From positions 11,551,168 through 11,615,167 of the forward strand of contig CM046869.1 of the NCBI GenBank assembly GCA_025617745.1: 64,000 nucleotides of DNA, in the 5' to 3' direction. A program made the position numbers and the translations under genes. Within the stretch, counting starts at the first letter, position 1; every line of letters starts with the position of its first letter. The DNA comes from Heliocidaris erythrogramma. Its lineage: Eukaryota; Echinodermata; Echinoidea; Camarodonta; Echinometridae. Positions 1 to 12,300 of the stretch are shown in pieces. The notes under the pieces were generated by a model, which saw only the letters and a program-made list of their open reading frames with translations, was not told the origin of the DNA and searched no databases.

Positions 1-2376
1 ACTACATTTTGCCACCTAAGAAAGTTTTTTTAGTATTGGAATGTTAGATGGGTAACAGAAATAAGGTTGCAAGTTGTAAAGCAACCTTTCTAAAAACAGG
101 TTTTATCAGAGCTAGTGCCTTCGATAGACTTCTTGTGTTGTCATACAGTATTGTGTAAAATTGTGAAATGCTGCTTTATACTAAAAAAAAAAAAAAGTCC
201 AAAGAGTGTGATACATAGTATTGCAAAGTTATCTAATGTATTTAGTCTGGGATATGATGGTATTAATGGTTCATTATGGGATAGTGGACGTGCAGTAATG
301 GAAGCACATATATATGTATTAGATTATCGTCAGTGCCAGGTACCATATTCAACTTACATGTAGCTTCAAGATCATGGGTAGCAAATTTTTGCTCCGAAAA
401 TAATGTGTTCATTTGATTGTGTGAGTATAGCTATTGAACTACATGTACATGGAGGTGAAAATTAAGAACATCATAGATTAGAATATGGGTGTTGTCATGG
501 TAGTATTATACACCATTTTTGTTTTTGGCTTGATAAAGTGCATAGAAGTGTTACATGATTATATGCATAGACATTTACATGTAATATGGATTGTGCCAGA
601 ATTGCACTTTTTACTGCTGATATAACATTTAGTAATAATTTCTCCAAAGTTGTATCTTCTAGATACACTTGCATGTAGTTATCTGTAGTTACATGTATCT
701 AAATCAACCTCTTTTTCCATTCGGAACTAATAAGCATTTTATCACTCATTTTGTTAGTGTACATGTATGCGTCTCATATTTAATGTCTCACTTGTATGTT
801 TGTGTGTTATATTTGTCTGAATGTGGTGTTCATGTATTGATAACAAATGTTCATGTAAATTACTTATTTATTTCATAATAAAGATAAGTTAACTTAGGTT
901 ATGTATCGATAAGCAGTATACTTTCAATTTTACTGCATGCAGTTGATTAAATTTTACTTTTTACATCTTAATGCAAGAAATTTGAATGCTTTGATTTGCG
1001 TTGTGCATTAAAACATTATATTTCAAATTATAACTGAAATATAGGTGTATGCACTTAAATACTTAAATTGATCAGGTGTGACTGTGAAGTGTTAAAATAA
1101 TGTTCCATTTATTGGGGAAATACTTTAAATATTTGAGGAAAACCTGAGCTTGTAATATATGCCTATACATACATTGTACATGTTGTCTATATTGTATTGT
1201 ATCGCATTGTTTTGTATGATATATAAGTACCATTTTTATCTGCATGTGCTTGTACAGTATGTTTGTTTGTATGTTATACTATATTGCTTTGGTACATGTA
1301 CATGTTAGTTTCTGCTTGCATTTGAGCCAATTAGGCATCCAGCATACTGTTCCTTCATCTTGCTTGGGTATATCTGCTGCTTATTGCATGGGCTTTATGG
1401 GATCTGTCATTACTTCATGCTCGAAATACTCTCCTGCATCCCCCCCCCCCCCCAATCATCACTCATCGCATCCAGCTAAACACATACATGTACATCCTGC
1501 ATGCCATGCTAATTGGTCCATGTACATAGAGTGCATGCTTAAAGGTTTGTTAGACTAACAAACTAACAGCTAGCCCTTCTTGTTTCAATGGAAACCGAAA
1601 AGATGATCTTACCCGTGGGGAGAAATACCATCTCCTGAATATTAAGTGACATCAATTGTCAAAATAGAAAACATTCCGTTATCCCTCCCATGCCTATACA
1701 TCTATGATCCAGTTTACCTCTCTTCCTGTTCATGCCTATCTTTTATCCTCTATTAATGTGTATATATCTCTCCCTGTTTTACATCAAAAACATTATATAT
1801 ATTATGTGAAAAGCAAATCACCTTTTTGTCTAGTGGTAATGACAGTGTTCATATTTTTCAGGTTGTGGAATCAAAATGAAAAGACATTCAGCAGCTCAAT
1901 ATTCTGTCAGTCATAGAAACCAATTTCAAAGATGGGATTCTTGATAATCCATTGTTCGATTTTATAACAGAAACAAACCCTGGAAAGATAGCTGAAATAG
2001 TTTTTTATTTAACTTGTTGCTGTAACATTATTTCCAGCTTTTAATACAAGAATAGACTTTCACTTTGATCATTCAGCACGGTAATCAAAGTTATTGAAAT
2101 ATGTCTTATTCAAACCCAATATATCCAAAACAATATATTTACTCCAGATTTTTTAATTTCTTCCTTGTATTCTTTGTTTACTAGATAAAAACTTTGCAAT
2201 GGTAGAGATACTCTATCCATCTTCTACCTTCTTGTTCCCATTTTCATTTCTACTATTTTACTACTTCATAATTTTATAATTTGTCCAAAAAAAAAAAAAT
2301 GTCTTCCTTCATCATCTTTGATAATTCATCTTTACTATTTGCTATATACTATTGTCATTCTTTACATTTTATGTTC

Positions 2377-2422
<46 letters not shown>

Positions 2423-2629
2423 CTCTTACATACACCCCATACTCTTCCCCCTCTATCTCCCCTTGACCTTTCACCCTGCCCTTGCCCTGGGACCCAGCAA
2501 AAAGAAGTCCATCCCCTCATTCTATTGTCTTTGCCCAAGGTGTCCCATTCCCTACAGGAAGGTCCCTGGCTGCTATATCTCTATGTGTCTTTTGTCTAAC
2601 CAAAGACCTTGCTCCCCCATGCCTCTTAG
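1..2629 (+). other. intron or upstream intergenic sequence, II-III linker side
   Basis: No convincing exon. AT-rich sequence with homopolymers, a C-run at about 1440-1453 and many TACATGTA-type palindromes. Short open frames here are interrupted, low-complexity and lack paired splice signals. Because the Cav2 exon at 6239 begins mid-codon inside the II-III linker, this stretch is probably intron of the same gene. Confidence 0.6.
2382..2418 (+). repeat. (CT)n microsatellite
   Basis: Uninterrupted CT dinucleotide run of about 18 units. It lies about 210 bases upstream of the candidate Cys-rich exon acceptor. Confidence 0.95.
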
Positions 2630-2809
2630 ATGATCCCAAAGGTGAAGGCAAGAACAGGAGTTTGTTCCGGAGGGTCTACCACCAGCTCAATGTCCACGGC
2701 ATCCCGTGGCCGTGCCCGTCCTGCGATAATTGTCAGTGTCCTTGTGTTTGTCAGTGTACCTGCTCCTGTCAAATGAGAAAGAATGCCAAGAACACCGCCA
2801 AAGAACAAG
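2630..2809 (+). CDS. candidate Cys-rich cassette exon of the Cav2 II-III linker
   Basis: Locally GC-richer block following a good acceptor (pyrimidine-rich ...CCCCCATGCCTCTTAG). In the frame beginning GAT CCC AAA it reads DPKGEGKNRSLFRRVYHQL, then a stretch with nine cysteines in 20 residues (CPSCDNCQCPCVC...), then MRKNAKNTAKEQ. It ends one base into a codon at AAG|GTCTTT, a weak donor. That phase fits exactly the phase-1 start of the next firm exon at 6239 (G+AA gives Glu). The exon is 180 bases and symmetric (phase 1-1), so it could be skipped without shifting the frame. The donor is poor and other frames are partly open, so this is uncertain. No homologue of the cysteine cluster comes to mind. 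Confidence 0.4.
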
Positions 2810-3499
2810 GTCTTTACTCACCTTCACCAATGTGGTATTCTTTTTACTTATAAGACATGATTTGTGTGATTTTTCTTGTTGATACATGTATGTTTGCCTG
2901 ATGTTTTTTATTTTATTGTTTGTTCAGACTATGCATCCAGTATTTGTTGTTGTTGTATTCATATAATTCTATAATGCTTGTTTCATGTAATCAGAATGTT
3001 TCCTTGTTTCTGTGACTAAAATATAAAAATAACAGTGAAACAATTTCAAGACTACTGTTCTTGTGTCAGACTATGCTGGTGTTCTGCTTCAGAGTGTCAC
3101 GTTGTTATGTAAAACGTTATTGTCAGTTTCTACACTAACAGTAGACATACATGAGCAGTGCAGTCATAGTTCTCTTGAATAGTGAAACTATAATCCGGGA
3201 AAGACATAGCTGTATTTGGACTTAGATGTACTTGCAGTATTCACTTCAGTGTGTCCCTGGATGCTTGTGAGAGTAGATAAAAAGCAGCCATCTAAGATGA
3301 TACAATGTCTCAACAGAGTGACAGAACTGCGTGCGGAAGACTGTGAACATTTAGGGGCATCTCTGCTGACTATGGTCAGATGAACCATGCAACAACTCTG
3401 TGGAATGATAAGATGCTAGAAGAAGGTCATATATACAAATGCCAATATTATTCCTCATCTTCAAACGGAGAAAGTGATTACTGTTTATGTGGTACTATC

Positions 3500-3980
3500 C
3501 GGCAATAGAAGGTGAGATACCTTTCCATGGTGGGGTCTATAAGAGATGCAGCACCTCTTATAGAAAGGATGGGTGCTGTATCCTTTTAGGACAGAGAAAG
3601 GTGTGGAACTTCTCAATTGCAGAGAAACAATTGTGTAGCACCTCATCAAGGAGAAAGGGTATTGTGACACCTGTACGGATGAAGAAAAATGATGTGGAAC
3701 GCCTTAAATGCAGAGAAATACATGTACATGTATGTTCAGCACCTCATGAAGTGAGAAACAACGAGCGTGGCACCCTTCGTAGCTTAGAAAAACGAATGGG
3801 GCATCCATATCATGAACACTAGAATGAATGGGTGTGGCACCCCTTAGAGCGAGAGGAAAAGTGCCACTCCCTGTCAGGCACAATTAGGTGACACCTCTTA
3901 GGACTGAGGAAAATTGTCAGCATTCCGTCTGGTGAGAAAGTATAGGTGTTGTACATAGAGGCCAGAGGAAAAGAAAGCAA
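3500..3980 (+). repeat. degenerate tandem minisatellite, period about 35-40 bp
   Basis: A motif approximating GTGGCACCTCTTAGG followed by GAGAAA recurs at irregular 35-40 base spacing (for example near 3550, 3640, 3770, 3835 and 3890). Copies are strongly diverged. The open frames in the region are by-products of this repetition. Confidence 0.6.
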
Positions 3981-4143
3981 CAAATAGCCTCCACTGGGCA
4001 ATTGTCTTGTCTCTCCTAAAAAATATTAGAGCATACTGATAGAAATGTTAACGAAAAACTCTGAAATGGAGCTTAGATCCCTTGGCGAGGCTCACCAGCC
4101 CATTTCAGGGCTCTTATTCCTTTGAAGGAATACATGGTGTAAT

Positions 4144-4287
4144 CCTGGGGAGCGTTTCATCAAGTGTCTTGTCAGTGATTTTTACCAACAAATTTGCTCT
4201 CAGCCAATCAGATGCAAGGATTTCAGTAGCTTATAACAGTTGTTGGTAAAAATCACTGGCAAAACGCTTGATGAAACGCTCCCCTGG
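4144..4287. mobile_element. hairpin MITE, family A
   Basis: Terminal inverted repeats GGGGAGCGTTTCATCAAG and CTTGATGAAACGCTCCCC. Subterminal inverted segments (GTCAGTGATTTTTACC / GGTAAAAATCACTG) flank a core containing GCTCTCAGCCAATCAGATG and TTTCAGTAGCTTATAAC. No coding capacity. Related copies lie at 36950-37093 and, as a chimera, at 43084-43226. Confidence 0.85.
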
Positions 4288-5864
4288 AAACTTTGCCTAC
4301 ATATTTTTCCACCATGAAAATATGCTGAAACTGCACTCACAGAAGGGAGTCTTCTTACACCAGGGGAAAGTGGGCGTGACACAGGAGGAAGAAAATATTT
4401 GACACCACGGTATCAAGACATGGAAGAGCAGATGCCGCTAATTTCATGCAACATGCCAAAATCGCACAAATTTAGGGTGAAGATGAAGACAACTGACTCA
4501 ACTTAGCAGAGACATTGCTCTTGTGATATATTCAAATACAGGTGTCTACCCATTCCCGGTCTTGAAGTCAAGCTTTTCAAGAATCTGTATCATCTCCTGA
4601 CTCTTTACTCACTGTGGAGCAGACCTCAAGCCTGCAACATTGTGTTGAGTTTATGATAAATATAATGTATACACACTGTACATGTGCCATAGGTTGACTG
4701 GCAGTCCCCTGTTTGTTCTATCAGTAGAAAAAAGCCTGTAAAAAGTTAAAGTTCAAATCTATTGCATATTTTTATGCTTGGCCAGTCCTGAATAGTAAGA
4801 CCATGTAGTATAAAATGATTGAATAAGTCAATAAATTTATGATGAACAGTAATTCAGAACAATGACCAATAAAACAGCATGTTATGTGTGACAAGTCAAT
4901 TTTGATGTGGCTACAGCATTACACTTCACTGTTTGCATACTCCTATTTAAATATGTTCTTCCCTTTTTATGTGATATTTTTTTGTAGCTAGGATTGAAAT
5001 GTGTGATAAAATTTGTAGTTGCGTTCTCCTATACATGTATAAGGCATCAGTTTGCAGTGTAAACAATATTCCATTACTGTCAAGAGAGGGCATGGTTTAA
5101 AAGTTGTCCAGGGTAAAAGTAGGAAATTCTGTTTTTGAATTTACATTTTTATCTTGGACAACGGAAATGTGAACCAACCGATTTAGACATTTTATGTCAA
5201 AATATGACATTACAAAGTGGAACATGTGCAATGATCATATCTAGGTTACATGTATTATTAAATATTTTCTTTTGAAAAGTGGAAATTTAGGATTTTTTTA
5301 GTACAAGGTAAATGGTAGAGGAAGTCGCAAGATACGTCACAGAGTTGCCAATTTGTGTTTGAGTGATTAAAACGTCAAAAGTTCATAACTTTCTTATTTC
5401 TTACTGTCATCTATCTGTTTCTTTAAGTTTTCTCCTCTTAAAACCAACTTGATATTAGGGTGGACTTCCCCTTTCAATTAAGTTAGTTAACAACCCTTCA
5501 TGGGCAGTGGCTAATATGACCAACACCATGAACATTTGTTATTTAAAATCCCATTGTTGAGTTAGTCATTTATGTGACTTCCACTCAAAAAGATATTTTT
5601 TTTTTTTAATAATTGAAGAATGAATAATGTTCTGGAATTATTTTCTTTAAATTTTGTTTTCTCCAGTTGAAATGAACTTAATATATGCTTGGTCATTTTA
5701 TAGCATTAATACAGAGAATGGATCTTGTTCATTAGTAATCATAATGTTGAAATGTGAATTATACATTTGGTTTCACTCTTTTAAACAATTTAGTTATGCA
5801 GCTTTTTCCCTCAATTTAATTTGCAAGAATGAAATTATTGAAGTTTCATTATTATCCACTCGTT

Positions 5865-5960
5865 GAAATGAAAGGGGTTTGTAATATTTTGAAGAGGAAA
5901 TGAAAGGGGTTTGTAGTATTTTGTAGAGGAAATAAAAGGGGTTTGTAATATTCTGCAGAG
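5865..5960 (+). repeat. three tandem copies of a ~32 bp unit
   Basis: Unit GAAATGAAAGGGGTTTGTAA plus TATTTTGAAGAG occurs three times with few changes; the third copy has AATAAAAGG in place of AATGAAAGG. Confidence 0.9.
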
Positions 5961-6238
5961 CCAAATGACCATAGATCATCGAATGTGTTTATTGTACAAC
6001 ATCCTGTAATCTATTACAAGTTGTCTTAACAACTCTATTTACTACAATTTGGGTTTGATTGGGTATCATCTATACATTTATCAAATTGTATCATCTGATT
6101 TTGTATTATTTTACATGTTTCTGATATTTTCACACAGAAGTATCATGTATTGTCAGTATTTGTATTACAAATGATTTACCTGTAAAGGCTTTATGTCAAA
6201 CTGATTTTTTTTTTTTTTTTACATTTGTGTTTTCACAG

Positions 6239-6320
6239 AAGCCGATGAGAATGATGAATCGTTTCATCCCAAGCCGATGGTTCCCTATAGCGCCCTCTTT
6301 ATATTTAGCACCACCAACCC
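6239..6320 (+). CDS. Cav2: Cav2 exon: end of II-III linker, start of domain III
   Basis: 82 bases, phase 1 start, ending two bases into a codon. Acceptor TTTTCACAG, donor CCC|GTAAGT. Reads [27 protein letters not shown]. The [12 protein letters not shown] pattern directly precedes IIIS1 in Cav2 channels. Confidence 0.93.
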
Positions 6321-9300
6321 GTAAGTACTTGATGTTACATGGAGATAACATACTTGGAGAAGACAGGCTCATCCTATTGATGAAGTATTCTAATTTGTCT
6401 GTTAACATGTACTCAATTGGGCGATTGGAATGGCGAATGAAACAGGGTACTGAGATGCATATACATGTATGTATTTTAAGAAATTATTGGCGAGACAAGT
6501 CTACTTCATTGTATGTATCACAATTCATGGGATACACACACCCTCCTCATATTTTCACTACCCAATGGGGAAAAATACAGGTGACCACCTGACTGTAAAT
6601 GAGGATTATATCTCTTTAAACACCACTTTTGTTTTTCTGTACTCAGAGTAGTGTTTCTAACATCAGTGGCCTCATATTTATATTTTAAAGTCAAAAGGAA
6701 AAACGATAATCTTATTCATGCCACATTTTACTCCACCAATGCAGTCTAAGCAGAAGTTATAGGTCCCTTGCTGCCTGACTGCTATTCAGGGCCCCATTTC
6801 ATAAAACTTGTTATCAATAACAAGTTAGATTAATTGTTATAAGCTACTGAAATCTTTTAATCTGATTGGCTGAGAGCGACTTTGTCATAGAAATGAAGCA
6901 GTTATTATTGATAACGAGTTTTATGAAACAGGGCCCAGATCATCACCAGAATGTTACAGAAGTCCAAGATCTAAATTCTCATCATATTATTTAGTCCACA
7001 CTGTTTACATGTTTTATTCTCGTTTTTCTTCTGTTTATCTCTGTCTTTCACAGTGTTCGCCGATTCTGTCACTACGTAGTCACACTACGCTACTTCGACA
7101 CGATGATTATGATTGTGATAGCCCTTAGTAGTATTGCCTTAGCTGCAGAAGACCCTGTAGATCCTGAAAACCAGAGAAATAAAGTATGTGCACCCTCTGA
7201 ACTTCTTTCTTGAGTAATTTGAAGAGCCGGAAGGGCATTAACTCATATACCTTAACACAGAGTTAATGCCCTTCTGACAGATCATATGTATATGTACATG
7301 TAGGTAGCCATTCAAAGTCAGAATTTTAGTTCTGCAATAATTATATAATATTGACTGGCCTTGAGGGGGACATTGAAAATGTTGCCCGCAACAGAATCAT
7401 ATTGCCCTGAGTCGAAGACGAGGGCAATATGGTTCTTTAAAGGGCAACAGTTTTTATATTCCCCGAAAGTAGAGGCAGTCAATATTATTATTATTACCTA
7501 TATCATGTATATCATGTATATGCCTATCTTGTAGCAATGACGGACACGTCTGTTTGCCTGTCAGTCTCTCTGATTTCAGATAATTCACGCAGGTATGTAA
7601 TCTGGTCCAAGCCATTGTGACGTAAATTGTTACCGCACACGTATCCATTGTTTAAGCCTACAATTTAACGCGTACACAATACTGCGCGTATGCACTTTAA
7701 TAAAAACGCACTGACAAGAAAAGGTGGATGTTACTCGGGCTCAATGTTGACCGCACTTTTTGTACACAAAGTGAATGGTGAAACCCGGAAGAGGGAAAAT
7801 ATCAGGGAATGATGACCCGCTCGGAATTAGGTCATTTGCGGACCGCGCAAAATATGAATATTAATTGCCCTGCAAAAATGCAGTTTTCAGTTGATTCTGT
7901 CTCAAATGTTTACTTATAAAACACTTCCTTTTTTTTACCAGAGTAACATGACCATCTCATTTATATTACATAAATACATGTATCGAATTTATGACTTTGA
8001 TTCAACATGAAGCTAGAGTACTTTCATGCTGAGCTCAATTTTAGCAAACATTGATAGGAGACATACATGTAGTTCCTGACTTTTGATGTGTCACACAAAT
8101 TGACCCAACCTCATGGAATGACCCATATGTTTAAATGGATAAAACCTATCAACATGGACATTTTGTAGCAGTTCACAAGCCTAATTCAACTCTGACTCCT
8201 TTCCTTCCAGGTTCTAGAATACTTTGACTACGTCTTCACTGGAATCTTCACCATTGAGATGGTACTGAAGATCATGGACATGGGTTTACTCCTCCACAAG
8301 GGCGCCTACATGAGAGATCTCTGGAATATCCTCGATGCTATCGTTGTTGTTTGTGCCTTATTTGCTTACGCCTACAGAGGGTGAGTTGACAATCCTTTGA
8401 GTTAGGATGGCGGTTCCACACTGTGTCTTATCGGACATTCAACATTTTCTGTCTTGCAGACTGTGCTAAGCATGAATTGAATTTGTTTTGAAATAATTAT
8501 GTCGTCGACCATACAGAAATATCAATCAATGATCATCATATGTGATTCTTCATTTATGAATAAACTACATGTAAAACATACCCATACACAGGACATTTCA
8601 TTGTCCAATACAGCACAGGACTGGCTTTCATAGAGCATATACAAAGTGAAAAGCACTCTAGCAGACCATTGCTTAACGTGACTTAAAATTTTTACCAGGA
8701 GAATAATTTTCATTTATAATTGCATGGGCAGCAAACTGGTAATGATAGCCTTAATGTCCCATACCACACAGTGTGCAATGGCCAATGGGTGGATACTGAC
8801 CTTAGAGGCACTCTCATACACTTTACTTGTCTTGCACAAGAGGCTATGTTTGGATCTCAGATCACTTCTTTTATTTTGAGAGAGCATAAGAGAGTGTTCT
8901 TTTGATATTCCACACAGATTGTCCTGAAACTGTGGCATTGGATCTCTAACTTCAGCTTGCCCAATTATTTTTGAAAAGCCACCCAATTAGTAGACATCCG
9001 ACATTGATCATAGTGTTGAAGTGGCCATTTTATGAAGGGATCTATAAGAATTAGTTCGGCTCAGAATGGATCCCAGTGCAAACAAGTCAGACCAAACAGA
9101 AAAGAATTCACCATTCTGAACCTGAGGCTTTTATGCAACTGTTCTTTTGTATTAAAAGATAAATCCATTTGTAAGAAGTTGTTGATTGTAGAGATATCCG
9201 AAATTCAAATAAAAAAGAGAACACCACATAGATCGGAAGTTATAAAAATCCAGTCACGTTATCTGTTTGAGAATTATGAATGAAACTGCATTGAACAATT

Positions 9301-12300
9301 CAAGGAAACAGAAAGACAGTCGTGCATGCTCTCTTAATAATATCTTTCAATCGATTCTGCTGCCTTCAATTCTCAAGTTTTATTAAGTTCCTAATCAGTT
9401 TGCACACTGTCTACCCTGTGTGAATTTCAAAATGCATGAAGGTTAGCCATGTGTGAATGGAATATATAATTGCAATATGACCTTTGACCTTATGACAGGA
9501 GTTTGAGATGGGGTAGCATGTCTATGTGATGTTATTCTTCTTATGCAATAGTGACATGCATGTACAGGGTGTTGCAAAAAAACAACTCACTTTCATCATT
9601 AACCATATTTCACTGCATGGATTCTATTCAAAGTTAAGGATGATGGGCCTGGATATATAAATATTTATGCTAGAAGTCACTGAGTTAATGAAACAGAGAA
9701 AGCAATTCTAAAGACATATTTAGCATGTACTAGCTGTTCCTCTGATGGTAGAGACTGCACGCTGAACCTGCAAATTGATTTTTTAAAAATCAATGATGCA
9801 GTCTCTGTCATAATTATGGGGAATTTAAGCCATTCTTTGAAGAGAGAAAGACATGTCTTTCAGTTTGCAATGTTGAAAAAGAAAAATGTATTGCTTGGGT
9901 TTATGCCTCTTTACTGATTTTTCTCTGTGTTTCTATTTTATTTCCTTTTTCTCTGTGTGAAATCAATCGCCCTTGCATTAGGGATGAGACAGATGGTGCC
10001 AGGTAACTTGTGTGCCAAAAAAAAAGAAAACCAAGTAGAGTATTCCTATCACGTAGAAATCTTTCCTCCTGTTTGGGGTGCCATTGTTTTTGTATCTTTT
10101 TAAATTCCAAATTTGTGAGTAGGGTGTCAGGGGAAGCATCCCCCTTGTGTTAATCACCCACCCCTGCCCTCTTTTTTGTGTTTGTGCAAGTATTTAAAGG
10201 CATTATTTAAATTTGATGATTTTAGTATCTAGATATCAAAGAAAAGTACAATTATTCATTACTGTCAAGAAAAAAATGATAGGAAGAATCGAAATCGAAA
10301 CCTTTTCAATAATACGAAATTACAATTATTTTGTGATATATTTGCCATACTCATGCATCATGTTTCCTATTAGGCACACATAAGGCTGGTATATTGCCAG
10401 CATGATTAAACTTACATTAGTATATCTTAACTGCTTGTGGCCATAAAATAAAGAGAGAGAAATGAGCAGGATGAACTTAAATGAGAATTAACCTCAAAAT
10501 ATAAATGTGCTCATATTCAAAGATGTAATCTATTCCTTCTTGTTGGCCTACATAGTTTTGCGTTAAAATATACGAGATGGGTATAAATCAGGATTTTCTC
10601 AGCAAGATTTATCGTCTGCTAGCGATACCAGGCGGCTGCCATTTTCTTAATGTGTACATAAAGATATTTTTAATCCGAATGCAAAATTGTCTTTCTTCCT
10701 GATACAAAATTCCATCTGAGATTTAAAATATTTAACAGATATATGCATATATTCTAAAAATGAAAATGTGTTTTATATTTCTTTGAAAATTATGATTTTA
10801 CTAAATATCTATTTTCTTGATACTATGACGTACGTGACAGAGGGAATTAATTCAAATTTATGGATGATGACTTTCCCGAGCATCACCTGCTTTGAGATAA
10901 TGGACTTCAAAAGTCAGAATGCGCGTTGTATAAATTATGTTCTGCTCTGCCAGGCAAGACCAAGAAATTGATTTCTAGTTAGCAAATCCAGAGAATTTAA
11001 AAAGAAATCTATAAATTTCAAATTTTCAAATGTATACACCTGTTATGTATTTTCCATCATATATAGGGCTTTTTTATAATGAATAGAAACAATTTAGCTT
11101 GTGGATTAAAAATATCTTCCTGACCGGAACGGTCTCCAATGGTTCATGTACAACTCCATGTCATCAAGACAATGGCAGCCCCCATGAAGTGTTAGCAGAT
11201 GATACCGTGTGCTAGAATGTCTTGATTTAAACCCTTTTCTGATATTTTATACAGGTCAATGATTAAGAATATATTACACCTTTGAACATAAGTACATCTA
11301 TATTCTAGTGTTAATTCTCCTTTAAGGGACTGTTCTTCTATCTCTACTGATTGCTATTTTTTTTTCAGTTGATTAGACCGGTTTGTGAAAGTAGTCTTTA
11401 TCACATTAGCAGTGAGGTTGATGGGATCAGGTCCTGAAATTCAAAGCCAAAAACAAGTGAAGAGCTGTATGAGCATTTTAAAAAAATGCTTTCTTCTGTT
11501 TGAGATATGAAAAGTTTTTGTTTGAGTTTTCATGCAGTAAATAATCAGTATAATTATTTTTTTATTAGGATTCAGTACATTGTACCTACTCTCCAACCCA
11601 TAGTACCCTCTACCCCTATCCTACCCCTACCTTACCCTTGTATGTATCTGTGAGAGCTGTGATGAGAGACCCTCTTTATTATGTGAACATACCATAACAC
11701 AGCACACACTGTTCCGACAACAAAATTTGATGTTTACACATCACAATATGACTGAAGGAAAGATCTGAAATCATTTATTAATGTTGGCAATGTGAACACA
11801 CTGTTGCTACACTGTTTTCATACTGTAGCCACCGGAAAAACCACAGTGTGACCAAAGATGATTTTAGATTAGTGTTAGAAATGTGCACACTCCCTGACAC
11901 ACTGTGGCAACAAAAAACTACATTTTGTTCACATTATAATATGACAAAAGAAAGGATTTGGAATGATTTTATAGTGCTGACAATGTTAACACACTGTGGC
12001 CGCATATTTTCCACACTGTGGACACAGAACCACAGTGTGCATGCACTTAATATGACCACATATGATATGTGGATACTTATTCCACAGAGTGTATGCAGCA
12101 CATGTGTCAACAAAGAGAAGAGTTGGCAATTACTAACTGTGACACACTGTATCCACAAAGAACCACAGTGTGTTTACATCATGAACAGAGAGAGGATCCT
12201 ACTGTTGTCCGAACATGTGAACACTCTGACAATACTCTTGTTTTCACTATGTGTGACACAGTTGTCTTAGAATCACAGTGTGAATACACCATAGTGTGAG

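Larger units (their letters stand above)
2810..6238 (+). other. intron (II-III linker)
   Basis: Contains the degenerate tandem array at about 3500-3980, a MITE at 4144-4287 and a three-unit repeat at 5865-5960. The rest is unremarkable AT-rich sequence ending in a poly-T tract and TTTTCACAG acceptor. Confidence 0.6.
7184..8210 (+). other. intron with small hairpin repeats
   Basis: Carries a short hairpin (7227-7277) and a palindromic element (7346-7490). Nothing else recognised. Confidence 0.85.

Noticed and set aside
9560..9620. Mariner-like end (GGTGTTGCAAAAAAACAACT) and a similar one near 56688
   Set aside because: Only a short resemblance to mariner termini, with no partner end or transposase remnant found.
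11848..12270. 140-residue open frame
   Set aside because: It lies wholly inside the CACAGTGTG repeat array; other frames are also open, and composition reflects the repeat.
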